Counted from the first letter of the stretch, positions 6,702 through 16,292 are shown. The stretch is DNA of 64,000 nt from Pseudonocardiales bacterium (GCA_019243635.1 JAFAUB010000090.1:61123-125122), one strand, 5' to 3'. Notes: a model not told the origin generated them from the sequence alone. Made by a program: numbers and translations.

Positions 6702-8894
6702 CTAGTGCCTCGGGCGCCGCCGAGACGGCACCGCGGTGCCGGCGACGAGCAGGAGCAACGCGCCCTGGACGAGCAGAAGCGCCGTCCGGGGGATGTCCGA
6801 ACGAACCACCCGAACCTCGGCGGGCGTACCCGGGACGGGGATCGCGACCTGGTGCCCCCACCCTCGTACCACCGGCACCGGCCGGCCGTCCACGCTGGCC
6901 TGCCAGCCCGGCTCGTCGTTGGCCGCGACCACGAGCAGTCTCCCCTCCGCGCCGGGCGCGACTCGCACCGCCACCCGCGGCGGCTGGGCCGGCGCCAGGA
7001 CCCCGCTGACTCCAGGCTCGATGGGCGGGGCCGCGCCGCTACGCGCCTGCTCGGCCAGCGCGGGACCGAGTAGTTCCGCGCCCGGGACTGGTCGCACCAC
7101 CCGCAACACCGGTCTGCCGTCCGCGGTCCGCGGCGCGGGCTGGGCCAACGGTCCGGCCGCGGCGAGGGCTCGGGCGCCCTGCGCGGCGGTGGGCAGCACC
7201 ACGAACTGCACGCCGGTGGCGGCCACGTCGGCGATCGCGGCAGAGGTCTCGCCCGGCTGCCCGGCCCGTAGCGCGGCGGCCACCCGCTCCAGCCGGGACC
7301 CGGTGGCGCGCAGCGGGGCGATGTCATCGTCACCGAAGCGCGCGGTCCGCGACCTGGTCAGCCGTACCGGCTCGCCCGGGGCACCGACGACCAGCACGGA
7401 GGTGTCAGCTCGGGCCAGCTCCGCGGCCAGCGAGGGGGCCAGCACCGGCAAGCCGGCCGGCGGACCGGCGGTGAGTGGGCCGCCGGAGCCCAGCGCAAGC
7501 GCCGCAGCCGACAGCGCGGCCAACCCGACCCACGGCGTCACCGACAACGCCTTACCCCACGATCCCCGACTCCACCGGTCAAGGACCCACCGCCGAGTCG
7601 GCGCCGAGGCGCGGCCGGCCAGCAACACGATCCACAACAACCCGCAGCCGGCGAACAGCAGCGCGCCCCCGGTGAAACCCGGCCGTGGGTCTCCGCCGGC
7701 CAGCGGCCGCATCGGCAGCCGGGCCAGCAGCATCACTGCGCCGGCACCCAGTAGCGCCACTCCCAGACCCGGGAGCATCGCCCACGACGGCCGGACGACG
7801 AGCGCGATCACCGCCGCCGCCAGCACGACCACGCCCACCCACGGTGCGGCGCCCGCACCGCCGGGATCCAACGAGAGCAGGCGCAGCCAGCCGGGCACCC
7901 GCTCAGGCACCACCGCGCCCACCCCGTGCAGCAGCACCGTCGGGCGTTGGATCACCACCGCCGGCCACGGCACGAGCAGCCCCAGCGGCAGGAGCACCAC
8001 CGCGAACAACCCCATCGCGCGGCGAGTCGTCCTCACCCCGGGGGCCGGTACCACCACAAAGCCGATGAGGAGCACCGTCAGCACCATCAGGTGCAACAGG
8101 GGAGCGAACGCGCCGAGGACGGCGATGCCGAGCGCGGTGGCGGCCGCGGTGGACAGCCAGCCGGCGGACCGCCGGACCGTCCCACCGCCCAGCACCGCAG
8201 CGACACCGGCCAGCACCAGGGGCAGCAACAGGTAGGCCACCACGACGTCCAGACGGCCCTGCACCAGCCCGGCGATGGCCGGCGGGAGCAACGCATACCC
8301 GGCGGCGGCCAGCGCTCGACGCTCGCGGCTGACCGGCAGGTCGCGGCCGGCGCGGTAGGCGGCCAGGGCAGCCAGCGGCAGCGCGGCCAGCAGCAGCAGG
8401 GACACCGCGGCCGCGGGCGAGCCCACCGGCAGGCCGAGCATGCCGAGCACGGCCGGCGCGGCCGGCGCGGGTGCCGCGCTCCCACCGCCGACCGGATGCC
8501 AGGACGACAGGTAGGACGACCAGGTCTGGCCCAGGCTCTCCACCGGGAGCAGCCGGCCACCGGCCAGGTCCAGCGCCAGCCGATGGCGGTTCAGCAACAC
8601 GGCGAGCACGGCCATCGCCGCAGTCAGCAAGGTGGGCGGGGAAAGCAGGAACTCCCGGACGCGGGTGCCGACTCCGACGTCATCCAGCATCACCACGCCC
8701 GAGTCGCTACCGTCGGTGACGTTCTGCGGGCCGGAACGCGGCTCCTGCCGGTCAGAACACCGGGGCGACGGCGCGGGCCGAGGCCTCACGCGCGTGCCGG
8801 GCGCTACCGGTGTCGCGACGGGGCTGGAGCTGTGCGAGCCAGCCGCGGGGCGGGCATCGCCGTCACCGGCAGGTGCCCCAGCAGTACGCGACAC
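6702..8894 (-). CDS. Large polytopic membrane protein resembling the membrane half of an actinobacterial GT2 glycosyltransferase
   Basis: A 730-residue protein. After a roughly 80-residue polar, proline-rich N-terminus it shows about a dozen hydrophobic helices (for example LLTAAMAVLAVLLNRHRLAL), then a soluble part with repeated Ala/Val/Pro-rich strands and a C-terminal TM helix. The stretch SLGQTWSSYLSSWHPVGGG and QGRLDVVVAYLLLPLVLAG match what I recall of long GT2-family proteins encoded next to whiB2, but the roughly 400-residue GT2 catalytic domain is absent. The GTG at 8894 has a good GGGAGGAG site, so this could be a genuine shortened gene rather than a fragment. Function is not assignable. 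Confidence 0.6.
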   Translation of the reverse strand: MSRTAGAPAGDGDARPAAGSHSSSPVATPVAPGTRVRPRPAPSPRCSDRQEPRSGPQNVTDGSDSGVVMLDDVGVGTRVREFLLSPPTLLTAAMAVLAVLLNRHRLALDLAGGRLLPVESLGQTWSSYLSSWHPVGGGSAAPAPAAPAVLGMLGLPVGSPAAAVSLLLLAALPLAALAAYRAGRDLPVSRERRALAAAGYALLPPAIAGLVQGRLDVVVAYLLLPLVLAGVAAVLGGGTVRRSAGWLSTAAATALGIAVLGAFAPLLHLMVLTVLLIGFVVVPAPGVRTTRRAMGLFAVVLLPLGLLVPWPAVVIQRPTVLLHGVGAVVPERVPGWLRLLSLDPGGAGAAPWVGVVVLAAAVIALVVRPSWAMLPGLGVALLGAGAVMLLARLPMRPLAGGDPRPGFTGGALLFAGCGLLWIVLLAGRASAPTRRWVLDRWSRGSWGKALSVTPWVGLAALSAAALALGSGGPLTAGPPAGLPVLAPSLAAELARADTSVLVVGAPGEPVRLTRSRTARFGDDDIAPLRATGSRLERVAAALRAGQPGETSAAIADVAATGVQFVVLPTAAQGARALAAAGPLAQPAPRTADGRPVLRVVRPVPGAELLGPALAEQARSGAAPPIEPGVSGVLAPAQPPRVAVRVAPGAEGRLLVVAANDEPGWQASVDGRPVPVVRGWGHQVAIPVPGTPAEVRVVRSDIPRTALLLVQGALLLLVAGTAVPSRRRPRH

Positions 8895-9000
8895 GCCGAC
8901 TCCTCCCTGTCATCCCCGTTGGACTGTCCATCCGGCGTCGGTGGGGGCACACGGTAACGTTCCCGGGCGACCAGCGCGGCGTCCGGGCTGCGGCCGCACC

Positions 9001-9300
9001 TCACACCGCGCCGCGTTTGAGCCTGCGGCGCTCCCGCTCCGAGAGCCCGCCCCAGATGCCGAACCGCTCGTCGAACGCCAACGCGTACTCGAGACACTCG
9101 GCCCGGACCTCGCAGCCCGCGCAGATCCGCTTCGCCTCCCTGGTCGACCCGCCCTTCTCGGGGAAGAACGCCTCCGGATCGGTCTGGGCGCACAGCGCCC
9201 GCTCCTGCCAGCCCTGCTGGTCGGGCCCGTCAAGCAGGTCCCAGCTGCCCTGGCGCGCGACCCCTCCATCCGCAGGCCGGCTGATCTCCCAGTCATCCAT
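9001..9300 (-). CDS. whiB2: WhiB-family iron-sulfur transcriptional regulator (WhiB2 / WhmD type)
   Basis: A 99-residue Wbl protein. Four cysteines for a [4Fe-4S] cluster are visible: ALCAQTDPEAFFPEKGG, then ICAGCEVRAEC, followed by the beta-turn FGIWGGLSERERRRLKR that contacts sigma factor and DNA. Upstream open frame exists, but MDDWEIS at 9300 with GGGCGGAG before it fits the family length. Position between the F420 genes and manB matches Rv3260c whiB2/whmD, a regulator tied to septation in mycobacteria and to sporulation septation (whiB) in Streptomyces. Confidence 0.92.
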   Translation of the reverse strand: MDDWEISRPADGGVARQGSWDLLDGPDQQGWQERALCAQTDPEAFFPEKGGSTREAKRICAGCEVRAECLEYALAFDERFGIWGGLSERERRRLKRGAV

Positions 9301-9440
9301 GGCGCTCCGCCCTCTTCGCCATAGAGCTCCTCCCCGGCTCGCCGCCTCCCCGGACTGTGGACCGGAGAATAACAAGTCTGTGATTACACCTCTGTCATCG
9401 GAGATGCAAGTTATCCCGCCCCTTCCTGGTGCCTACCCAG

Positions 9441-9458
9441 CGTGTCACCGTTGACACG
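9441..9458. promoter_or_regulatory. Inverted GACAC pair upstream of whiB2
   Basis: CGTGTCACCGTTGACACG is a 7-bp inverted repeat with a 4-base spacer in the whiB2/M50 divergent intergenic region (9301-9539). Each arm contains GACAC, which is the core reported for WhiA, the partner of WhiB in Streptomyces. Assigning it to WhiA is inference. Confidence 0.4.
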
Positions 9459-9539
9459 CCGCGTAGCCACAGTCTCCTCCGGGAGCCCGGGAGAGCAGCG
9501 GACGCGGCGAGCGGGGGCCGGCTGTGACACCCTGCGTCG

Positions 9540-10289
9540 GTGCATGCCACCGGCCTGGCCCCCAGCCCCCTGTTCTTGGTGCTGGTCACGGCCGCCGTGG
9601 CCGGCGGTGCGCTCGCCGCGCTGACCACCGGCGCCGAGCGCACCGCCGGCATCGTGCTGCTGGTCCTCGGCGGATGGGCGGTCGCGCTCTGCCTGCACGA
9701 GTTCGGGCACGCCCTGACGGCCTACCGGGGCGGCGACCGTTCGGTGCGCGCCAAGGGGTACCTCACCCTGGACATCAGGCGCTACACCGACCCGGTGATG
9801 TCGCTGCTGCTACCACTGGCGCTGCTGGCCCTGGGTGGGGTTCCGCTGCCGGGCGGCGCGGTGTGGATCAACCGAGCCGCGCTGCGTTCGCGAGCGGTCG
9901 CCTCGGCGGTGTCGCTGGCCGGTCCACTGACCAATCTGGCGCTGGGGGCGGCGCTCATCGCTGTGGTCGCCACCAGCAGGCTCCCCGAGGGGCTCGCCGA
10001 CGGCCTGTCCTGCCTGGCGCTGGTACAGGTACTCGCGTTCGTGCTCAACATCCTGCCGGTGCCGGGGCTGGACGGGTTCGGCGCGCTGGAGCCCTACCTG
10101 CCCGCCTCGACCCGCCGGTTCGCCGGTAGCCTGGCCTGGTATGCCCCCATGCTGCTCTTCGTACTGATCATCGGTGTGCCCGCGGTGGGGAATGCGCTGT
10201 TCGGCGCGGGCTTCGCGGTCTTCGACGCTCTCGGTGGCGACCGGGCGGCAGCGGTCACCGGCTTCCAGGAGCTCCTGTTCTGGCGCTGA
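9540..10289 (+). CDS. Site-2 protease family (M50) membrane metalloprotease
   Basis: A 249-residue polytopic protein with the intramembrane zinc-protease motif HEFGH in LCLHEFGHALTAYRGGD (about residue 55) and the second motif NILPVPGLDG (about residue 171) that supplies the aspartate ligand. About six hydrophobic helices are visible. There is no PDZ domain, so it belongs to the short group of unknown substrate. Start is GTG at 9540; the ribosome site is weak, so the start may be off by a few codons. It is divergent from whiB2. Confidence 0.85.
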   Translation: MHATGLAPSPLFLVLVTAAVAGGALAALTTGAERTAGIVLLVLGGWAVALCLHEFGHALTAYRGGDRSVRAKGYLTLDIRRYTDPVMSLLLPLALLALGGVPLPGGAVWINRAALRSRAVASAVSLAGPLTNLALGAALIAVVATSRLPEGLADGLSCLALVQVLAFVLNILPVPGLDGFGALEPYLPASTRRFAGSLAWYAPMLLFVLIIGVPAVGNALFGAGFAVFDALGGDRAAAVTGFQELLFWR

Positions 10290-10316
10290 AACCGGAGACA
10301 CTGCGAGGATGTGGGG

Positions 10317-11300
10317 ATGGGTGTCACGGCCAGGCTGGACAGCTTCCAGCGGCGTCATACCTGGCTGGGCTTCCCGTTGGCGGTGGTCTACAAGTTCGTT
10401 GACGACCAGGGTGGCTACCTCGCCGTCCTGGTCACCTACTACGGTTTTGTCTCGTTGTTTCCCGGGCTGCTCCTGCTGGTCAGTGTGCTGGGCTACACGC
10501 TGCACAGCCACCCCGCCTTGCAGCAGGCCCTGCTCGGCTCGGCACTGCGGGACTTCCCGATCGTCGGGCCGCAGCTCCAGCAGAACGTCAGCTCGATCCA
10601 CGGTAGCGGCCCGGGTGTGGTCCTGGGCCTCCTCGGCGCGGTCTACGGAGGCCTGGGCGTCTCGGTGGCCATCCAGACGGCGTTGAACCGAGTGTGGGCG
10701 GTGCCACGCTATGCCCGCCCCGACGCGGTGCTGTCCCGACTACGCGGCCTGGTGCTGTTCCTCCTGATCGCGGCGGTCGTTCTGATCACCACCGCGCTGG
10801 CCGCGGTCGGCCCGGTGGCCGCCGGCTACGGCTTGGGCGCCGGGGTACCCCTTGCCGCGACCGCCGTTGCGACGATCGTCAACGTGGGCGCGTTCCTGGT
10901 CGGGTTCCGAGTGCTGACCGCCCGGGACGTTCCGCTGGCTGATCTGATGCCCGGTGCGGTCAGCGCCGGGGTCGCGGTTCAGGTGCTGCAGACCGTGGGA
11001 GCGTTGGTCGTCAACGATGAGCTCAGTGGTGCCTCGCGGATCTACGGCGTCTTCGGGCTGGTTCTCGGGTTGCTGGCGTGGCTGTACCTGCAGGCGGTCA
11101 TCCTGGTGTTCTGCGCGGAGATCAACGTGGTGCGGGCGCGCCGGCTATGGCCTCGCAACCTGCTCGCTCCCTTCGTCGACGACGTCGCGCTCACCCCCGC
11201 CGACCGTGCCTCCTACCATTCCTACGCGGGCACCGAGCGCTTCAAGACATTCGAGCAGGTGCGGACCACCTTCGACGGCCAGCCCCCGGCCAACGAGTAA
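10317..11300 (+). CDS. YihY/virulence factor BrkB family inner-membrane protein
   Basis: A 327-residue membrane protein with the YihY/BrkB layout: an N-terminal amphipathic segment, YYGFVSLFPGLLLLVSVLGY, then five more hydrophobic helices and the conserved LYLQAVILVFCAEINVVRA before a polar C-terminus. YhjD-like members of this family are found next to the F420 genes in several actinobacteria. Function is not settled (transport of lipid-linked material has been suggested for relatives). ATG 10317 has GAGG 8 bases upstream; a GTG at 10311 is too close to it. Five bases separate it from fbiA. Confidence 0.85.
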   Translation: MGVTARLDSFQRRHTWLGFPLAVVYKFVDDQGGYLAVLVTYYGFVSLFPGLLLLVSVLGYTLHSHPALQQALLGSALRDFPIVGPQLQQNVSSIHGSGPGVVLGLLGAVYGGLGVSVAIQTALNRVWAVPRYARPDAVLSRLRGLVLFLLIAAVVLITTALAAVGPVAAGYGLGAGVPLAATAVATIVNVGAFLVGFRVLTARDVPLADLMPGAVSAGVAVQVLQTVGALVVNDELSGASRIYGVFGLVLGLLAWLYLQAVILVFCAEINVVRARRLWPRNLLAPFVDDVALTPADRASYHSYAGTERFKTFEQVRTTFDGQPPANE

Positions 11301-11305
11301 CGGTC

Positions 11306-12322
11306 GTGAGGGTCGTGGTGCTGGCCGGCGGCATGGGTGGCGCCCGGTTCCTGCTCGGGGTGAAGGCCGCGCTGGGCCTGCCCGCCGTCGGCACCGGCGA
11401 CGATCAGGCCCCCAGCGAGCATGAGATCACCGCGGTGGTCAACACCGGGGACGACATCTGGTTGCACGGGCTACGGATCTGCCCGGACCTGGACACCTGC
11501 ATGTACACCCTCGGCGGTGGGGTCGACGCCGAGCGCGGCTGGGGACGTGCCGGGGAGACCTGGGTGGTCACAGCGGAGCTGGCGAGCTACGGCGCCGATC
11601 CGGACTGGTTCGGGCTGGGCGACCGGGATCTGGCCACGCATCTGGTCCGCACCCGGATGCTGCGGGCCGGCTACCCGCTGTCCGCGGTGACAGCGGCGCT
11701 GTGCGACCGGTGGCGACCCGGGGTGCGGCTGTTGCCGGCCACCGACGACCGCTGCGAGACCCACGTCGTGGTCACCGAGGCCCTCGTTGGTCGAGAAACC
11801 CCGGGCCGCCGCGCGATGCACTTCCAGGAGTGGTGGGTCCGGCACCGCGCGACGCTGCCGGCCAGCGAGTTCGTGCCGGTCGGCGCCGATGACGCCGAGC
11901 CGGCCGCCGGGGTGCGCGAGGCGATCGCCAGAGCGGACGCTGTGCTGCTCGCGCCGTCCAACCCGGTGGTGTCGATCGGCGGCGTGCTGGCCGTGCCGGG
12001 GATCCGCCGCGCGCTGCGCGGCGCGCCCGCCCGGGTGATCGGGCTGTCCCCGATCATCGGGGGGCGCGCGGTGCGCGGGATGGCGGAGGCCTGCCTGGCC
12101 ACCATCGGCGTACCCTGCCAAGCCTGCGCGGTCGCCGGGCACTACGGAGCCCGCCGTGCGGGTGGGATCCTGGACGGGTGGCTGGTGCACACCGGGGACG
12201 GGGCGACGGTGCCCGGGGTTCAGGTCCGGGAGGTCCCGCTGCTGATGACGGACGTGGCGGCGACCGCGGCGATGGCCAGGGCGGCGCTGGAGCTGGCGGG
12301 GCTCGGGAGCACGCCGCAGTGA
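11306..12322 (+). CDS. fbiA: 2-phospho-L-lactate transferase (CofD/FbiA), coenzyme F420 biosynthesis
   Basis: A 338-residue CofD-family protein. [21 protein letters not shown] is the N-terminal nucleotide-binding loop; VVNTGDD and [14 protein letters not shown] follow the family pattern, and [13 protein letters not shown] and [18 protein letters not shown] are the later conserved loops. FbiA joins the Fo deazaflavin to the enolpyruvyl or lactyl phosphate unit, giving (dehydro-)F420-0. The upstream open frame reaches into the YihY gene, so the GTG at 11306 just after its stop is the logical start. Its stop overlaps the fbiB start as GTGA. Confidence 0.95.
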   Translation: MRVVVLAGGMGGARFLLGVKAALGLPAVGTGDDQAPSEHEITAVVNTGDDIWLHGLRICPDLDTCMYTLGGGVDAERGWGRAGETWVVTAELASYGADPDWFGLGDRDLATHLVRTRMLRAGYPLSAVTAALCDRWRPGVRLLPATDDRCETHVVVTEALVGRETPGRRAMHFQEWWVRHRATLPASEFVPVGADDAEPAAGVREAIARADAVLLAPSNPVVSIGGVLAVPGIRRALRGAPARVIGLSPIIGGRAVRGMAEACLATIGVPCQACAVAGHYGARRAGGILDGWLVHTGDGATVPGVQVREVPLLMTDVAATAAMARAALELAGLGSTPQ

Positions 12323-13686
12323 TCGAACACACGGCGATCGACCACGCGGCGCCGGGTGAGGTCCGCATTCTGCCGCTCCGGGGGCTGCCCGAGTTCCGGC
12401 CGGGGGACGACCTGATCGGCGCGCTGGTCACCGCAGCGCCGTGGCTCGCCGACGGCGACGTGGTCGTCGTCACCAGCAAGGTGGTCTCCAAGGTGGAGGG
12501 TCGGCTGGTCACGGTGCCGGCCGACCCGCCGGCCCGGGAAGCGGCCCGCCGCAGGCTGGTCACCGAGCAGGCCCGGCGGGTGCTCGCCCGCCGCGGCCGC
12601 ACCCTGATCACCGAGAGCTCGCTGGGTGTGGTGCAGGCCGCGTCGGGAGTGGACACCTCCAACGTGGCGCGCCATGAGATCGCGCTGCTGCCCGTCGACC
12701 CCGACGCCAGCGCCGCGCGGCTGCGGGCCGGACTGGCGCGGGCGCTGGGCGTCGATGTCGCCGTGGTGGTCACCGACACGATGGGCCGGGCGTGGCGAGT
12801 CGGGCAGACCGACGCGGCGATCGGGGCCGCCGGACTGGGCGTGCTGCACCGCTACCCGGGTGCGATCGACCGGCACGGCAACCAGCTGTCGGTCACCGAG
12901 GTCGCCGTCGCCGACGAGGTCGCGGCGGCGGCCGACCTGGTCAAGGGCAAGCTGGCTGGGGTGCCGGTGGCGGTGCTACGCGGGTTGTCGCGCAGCGCGG
13001 ACGGCAGCACCGCGGCGGACCTGGTCCGCCCGCCGGCCGACGACCTGTTCTGGCTGGGCACCGACGAGGCGATCGACCAGGGGCGGGCGCAGGGCCGGGC
13101 GGATGCGGTGCTGCTGCGCCGTTCGGTGCGCTCGTTTCGTCCCGACCCGGTGGATACGGCGGCGCTGCGCCGCGCGGTGGGGGTCGCGCTGCGCGCACCG
13201 GCACCGCACCACACCCGGCCGGTCCGGTTCGTCTGGCTGGCCGACCGGTGCCTGCGGCGACGGCTGCTCGACGCGATGGCCCAGGCGTGGCGGACCGACC
13301 TGCGCCGTGACGGGCTGGCCGAGGACCGCATCGAGCGCCGGGTGCGGCGCGGGGAGCTGCTCTACGACGCACCGGAGGTGCTGGTGCCCCTCGCCGTGCC
13401 CGACGGCGCGCACACCTACCCCGACGCACGCCGGCAGGCCGCCGAGGAGGCGATGTTCACCGTCGCCGCGGGTGCCGCCGTACAGGGCCTGCTGGTGGCG
13501 CTGGCCGCCGAGGGCCTGGGCTCGTGCTGGGTCGGCTCGACGCTGTTCTGCCCGGACCTGGTTCGCGCCCAGCTCGCCCTGCCGGCGGACTGGCGGCCGC
13601 TCGGCGCGATCGCCGTCGGCTACCCGACACAACCGCTGCGCCCGCGCCCACCATGCGATCCGGAGGACGGGTTGGTACTGCGATGA
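12319..13686 (+). CDS. fbiB: Bifunctional F420:gamma-glutamyl ligase / dehydro-F420 reductase
   Basis: A 455-residue two-domain FbiB. Residues 1 to about 245 are the CofE-type gamma-glutamyl ligase ([47 protein letters not shown]). Residues about 255-455 are the nitroreductase-like FMN domain ([20 protein letters not shown], then [12 protein letters not shown]). In actinobacteria the fused protein adds the polyglutamate tail and reduces dehydro-F420-0. It starts at GTG 12319, overlapping fbiA by 4 bases, so the pair is translationally coupled. Confidence 0.95.
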   Translation: MIEHTAIDHAAPGEVRILPLRGLPEFRPGDDLIGALVTAAPWLADGDVVVVTSKVVSKVEGRLVTVPADPPAREAARRRLVTEQARRVLARRGRTLITESSLGVVQAASGVDTSNVARHEIALLPVDPDASAARLRAGLARALGVDVAVVVTDTMGRAWRVGQTDAAIGAAGLGVLHRYPGAIDRHGNQLSVTEVAVADEVAAAADLVKGKLAGVPVAVLRGLSRSADGSTAADLVRPPADDLFWLGTDEAIDQGRAQGRADAVLLRRSVRSFRPDPVDTAALRRAVGVALRAPAPHHTRPVRFVWLADRCLRRRLLDAMAQAWRTDLRRDGLAEDRIERRVRRGELLYDAPEVLVPLAVPDGAHTYPDARRQAAEEAMFTVAAGAAVQGLLVALAAEGLGSCWVGSTLFCPDLVRAQLALPADWRPLGAIAVGYPTQPLRPRPPCDPEDGLVLR

Positions 13687-13695
13687 TCCCCACCG

Positions 13696-14280
13696 ATGAT
13701 TCCCCCCATGATCACAGCCGCGAACGTCACCGTCCCGAATGCCGCTGTGCACGCCGACGCGGTGCGAACACTGTCCCGCTGGGAGCCCGACGACCCCGGG
13801 CAGCGGGCGCTTCGTGAGGCCTTCCTCGGGTTCCTGGCCGCCCGCCCGGACGCCGGCGCCCGCTCATGCGTCCCCGGCCACCTGACCGCCTCGGCGGTGG
13901 TCCTCTCGCACGACGGCGCGCACGTGCTGCTCACCCTGCACCCCCGGGTCGGGCGTTGGGTGCAGCTCGGGGGCCACTGCGAGGAGGGTGACGCCGGCCT
14001 CGCCGCGGCGGCGTTGCGGGAGGCGACCGAGGAGTCCGGCCTCGGTAACCTGGAGATCGACCCGCGGCCGCTGCATCTGGACGTGCACCCGATCACCTGC
14101 TCGCTGGGCCTGCCCACCCGGCATTTCGACGTGCGGTTCCTGCTGCGCGCCCCGGCGGACGCGACGCCGGTGCGCAGCGCGGAGTCCATCGCCCTGACCT
14201 GGTGGCCGGTGGACGCTCCGCCCCCCGACGTGGCGCCCGCCCTGCACTCCCTCCCCGCGAGCGGTCTCATGGATGCTTGA
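13696..14280 (+). CDS. NUDIX hydrolase
   Basis: A 194-residue protein with a complete NUDIX box about residues 95-117: GGHCEEGD, then REATEESGL, giving the G-x5-E-x7-RE-x2-EE-x-G pattern for Mg-dependent pyrophosphohydrolysis. FDVRFLL and WWPVDAPP follow as usual. Substrate is unknown. It starts 9 bases after fbiB; ATG 13696 and ATG 13708 are both possible. The last 12 codons lie inside a repeat (14247-14285) copied in inverse orientation at 18547-18583. Confidence 0.85.
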   Translation: MIPPMITAANVTVPNAAVHADAVRTLSRWEPDDPGQRALREAFLGFLAARPDAGARSCVPGHLTASAVVLSHDGAHVLLTLHPRVGRWVQLGGHCEEGDAGLAAAALREATEESGLGNLEIDPRPLHLDVHPITCSLGLPTRHFDVRFLLRAPADATPVRSAESIALTWWPVDAPPPDVAPALHSLPASGLMDA

Positions 14281-14285
14281 GCACC
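14247..14285. repeat. Inverted repeat, left copy (pairs with 18547-18583)
   Basis: CTCCCTCCCCGCG, two variable bases, CGGTCTCATGGATGCTTG, one variable base, GCACC. The reverse complement of 18547-18583 reads the same apart from a 2-base gap and one substitution. This copy covers the end of the NUDIX gene and its stop codon. Confidence 0.8.
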
Positions 14286-14341
14286 TTCCTGCTACCGCCG
14301 ACGTGATCATGACAGGGCTCCGAGGCTGATCTCGGCGTGGA

Positions 14342-15349
14342 TCAACTCAGTGCGTGTGGGACCGCCTCCACCAGGCTGACCATGCCGGAGCTCGGCACGA
14401 CGCGGGTCAACCGAAGCCCGGCCCGGTCAAGCAACGCGCGGAACTCCGCCTCGGTGCGCTGGCGACCACCGGTGGTCATGACCAGCATCTCCACGTCCAC
14501 CAGTTTTCCCCTCGACGGTGCCGCGCCATCCGGTAACAGGATCTCGACAAGCAGCAGGCGAGCGGTATCGGTCATCGCGGCCCGGCAGGCACTCAGGATC
14601 TCCACCGCGTGCTCGTCGTCCCAGTCGTGGACGACGTTGCTCAGCAGGTAGGCGTCACCGCCCTCCGGTACCGAGTCGAAGAAGTCCCCACTCACCACCT
14701 TGCAACGGTCGACGCTCTCGGCACCGGCCACGACTGTCGGCATGTCGAACAGCACTCCCTGAAGGTGCGGGTTGGCGGACAGGATTGCGGCAAGCATGCC
14801 ACCCCGCCCACCGCCGACATCCACTATCGTGCTGAACCGGCTGAAATCGTACGCTGTGATGATGCTGACAGTCTCACCCGTAGAGATGGAGTTCATGGCG
14901 TCAGCAAAGACCGCCTCATCCTCGGGATGCTTCGCCAGGTAGTCGAAAATCTCAGTGCCGTGAACCCGGTCAAACGCCGACTCCCCGGTCTGGACCGTCT
15001 CGTACAGATCGGTCCACGGGTGACGGTGGAACGGCATCCCGACCATCGTCGCCCACCCTCGCAGCGAGCCGGGGACGTCACCACGCAGCACCTCGCCGAG
15101 TGGGGTCAGCGCGAAGTGCCGGTCCGCCAGCTCCGCGACGACTCCCGCGTCGCCCAGCGCTCGCAGCACCCGGTACAACGCCGAACCGTGCGTGCCTACC
15201 CGCCGCGCGATCTCCGCTACCTGCAGAGGGCCCTCGGCCAGCACGTCCGCAACTCCGAGCCGGGCGATCACGCTGATCGCCTGCGAGACGAAAGCCCCCG
15301 AGAGCAGCGCACGCATCGTGACCGCGGGTGCCGGCTCCTCAACAACCAT
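14342..15349 (-). CDS. SAM-dependent O-methyltransferase (family 2, DUF-dimerisation type)
   Basis: A 335-residue class I methyltransferase of the hydroxyneurosporene/acetylserotonin O-methyltransferase type. An N-terminal winged-helix dimerisation domain ([20 protein letters not shown] ... [16 protein letters not shown]) is followed by the SAM domain with [15 protein letters not shown] (motif I) near residue 180 and [17 protein letters not shown] with the general-base histidine. Such enzymes methylate natural-product hydroxyls; no biosynthetic genes adjoin. ATG 15349 has GGAGG 6 bases upstream; earlier open frame is not coding-like. It is convergent with the NUDIX gene. Confidence 0.88.
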   Translation of the reverse strand: MVVEEPAPAVTMRALLSGAFVSQAISVIARLGVADVLAEGPLQVAEIARRVGTHGSALYRVLRALGDAGVVAELADRHFALTPLGEVLRGDVPGSLRGWATMVGMPFHRHPWTDLYETVQTGESAFDRVHGTEIFDYLAKHPEDEAVFADAMNSISTGETVSIITAYDFSRFSTIVDVGGGRGGMLAAILSANPHLQGVLFDMPTVVAGAESVDRCKVVSGDFFDSVPEGGDAYLLSNVVHDWDDEHAVEILSACRAAMTDTARLLLVEILLPDGAAPSRGKLVDVEMLVMTTGGRQRTEAEFRALLDRAGLRLTRVVPSSGMVSLVEAVPHALS

Positions 15350-15480
15350 CGAGACCTCCGCATGCCGCCCATGACTGAGTGGCTCGATCACCACGCTAGC
15401 GGCGCAGGCAGTCACCGGGAAGAGACGCAGGGCCACCGGGAGACGCAGGCATCGAGGGAGGTCGACGGTCGCGACGGAGC

Positions 15481-15588
15481 GACGAGACCGCCACCTACCC
15501 GGACACCGCGAGTACACTCCAACGGTCGGCCCTCGGGGTCGGCGACTCGGTCGCACTGATCGAGCAGGTGCTCAGGGAGATGGCATGA
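15481..15588 (+). pseudogene. C-terminal remnant of a Scr1/DUF5753-type HTH regulator
   Basis: The frame ending at TGA 15586-15588 reads as 35 residues starting [12 protein letters not shown] and ending [14 protein letters not shown], which resembles the last helices of XRE regulators that precede DUF397 genes in actinobacteria. No HTH or upstream sensor domain precedes it; the methyltransferase promoter region begins instead. The stop overlaps the next ATG as ATGA, the usual junction of such HTH/DUF397 pairs. So the regulator appears 5'-deleted. Confidence 0.5.
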
Positions 15589-15728
15589 ACAGCGACAGGC
15601 GCCCAGGCACGGGCGTGGTGACCTCCTCCCCGACCGGGTGGTGTACGAGCAGTCGCAGCTCCGTCAACGCCGACTGCGTCGAGATCAACCTCCCCCGACC
15701 CGACCAGATCACCTCCACCGCCGGATGA
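15585..15728 (+). CDS. Short DUF397-like protein
   Basis: A 47-residue frame starting ATG 15585 with AGGGAGA just upstream. It contains GWCTSSRSSVNADCVEINL, matching the DUF397 core (W-x-x-S-S-R-S-x2-N-x2-C-V-E). Normal members are 60-80 residues and end with a v-x-RDSK strand; here the protein stops shortly after the CVE motif. DUF397 proteins usually pair with an HTH regulator as an antitoxin/toxin-like or developmental switch. ATGA overlap with both neighbours suggests coupled translation. Confidence 0.6.
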   Translation: MNSDRRPGTGVVTSSPTGWCTSSRSSVNADCVEINLPRPDQITSTAG

Positions 15729-16276
15729 CAGTGCGTTCCTGTTTCACGAGCTTGGCCAACGCCTTCGAGGATCGCTTGGCCGAGGACAGCGAGATCCGCG
15801 AGTTGGCCGACTACCACCGCGGCCGTATCGAGTCGGTGTTCGACAGCCAGCCGGACCTGCCGCTGCACCAAGACACGGTAGCCGGGTTCCTGCAGGGGTT
15901 CGTGATCACCATCGCGTACTACGTGCCCGATGGCAGTGTGGAGCAGCAGTCGGTGTTCCCGGTGCTGGGCGGCGCCCTGCTGCTCGGCCAGGACCTGCCC
16001 ATCGACACCAGCCCCGCCAGGAGCGCCGCCGGGCGCGGCTTCATCGAGCGGGCCGTCGTGGTGCTGGAGGACGCCCGCTGCACGAACATCGCCTACGAGC
16101 TGGTGAAGCAGGCGTTCAACCTGGTCCCGGACGTGCCGATGAGCTGTGCCTCGCTGGGCGGGTTCTGCCTCGGGGTGCTCTACGCCAGCCCTTACGTGAC
16201 CGGCCCCGCCGCCGACCAGACGGCGTTGATGAGCGCGGCCTGCCGGCACGCCCGCGAGCTGCCCCAGCGACTCTGA
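15725..16276 (+). CDS. Hypothetical protein coupled to the DUF397 gene
   Basis: 183 residues, starting MTVRSCFTSLANAFEDRLAE, from an ATG that overlaps the DUF397 stop as ATGA. I do not recognise the family. The sequence is mixed alpha/beta with a hydrophobic glycine-rich core (VFPVLGGALLLGQDLP, then CASLGGFCLGVLYASPYV) and four cysteines, with no signal peptide. Codon use is ordinary for the region. A longer frame with an upstream start at 15638 exists but would run through the DUF397 gene in another frame. Confidence 0.5.
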   Translation: MTVRSCFTSLANAFEDRLAEDSEIRELADYHRGRIESVFDSQPDLPLHQDTVAGFLQGFVITIAYYVPDGSVEQQSVFPVLGGALLLGQDLPIDTSPARSAAGRGFIERAVVVLEDARCTNIAYELVKQAFNLVPDVPMSCASLGGFCLGVLYASPYVTGPAADQTALMSAACRHARELPQRL

Positions 16277-16292
16277 CCCTAGTCGGTAGCCC

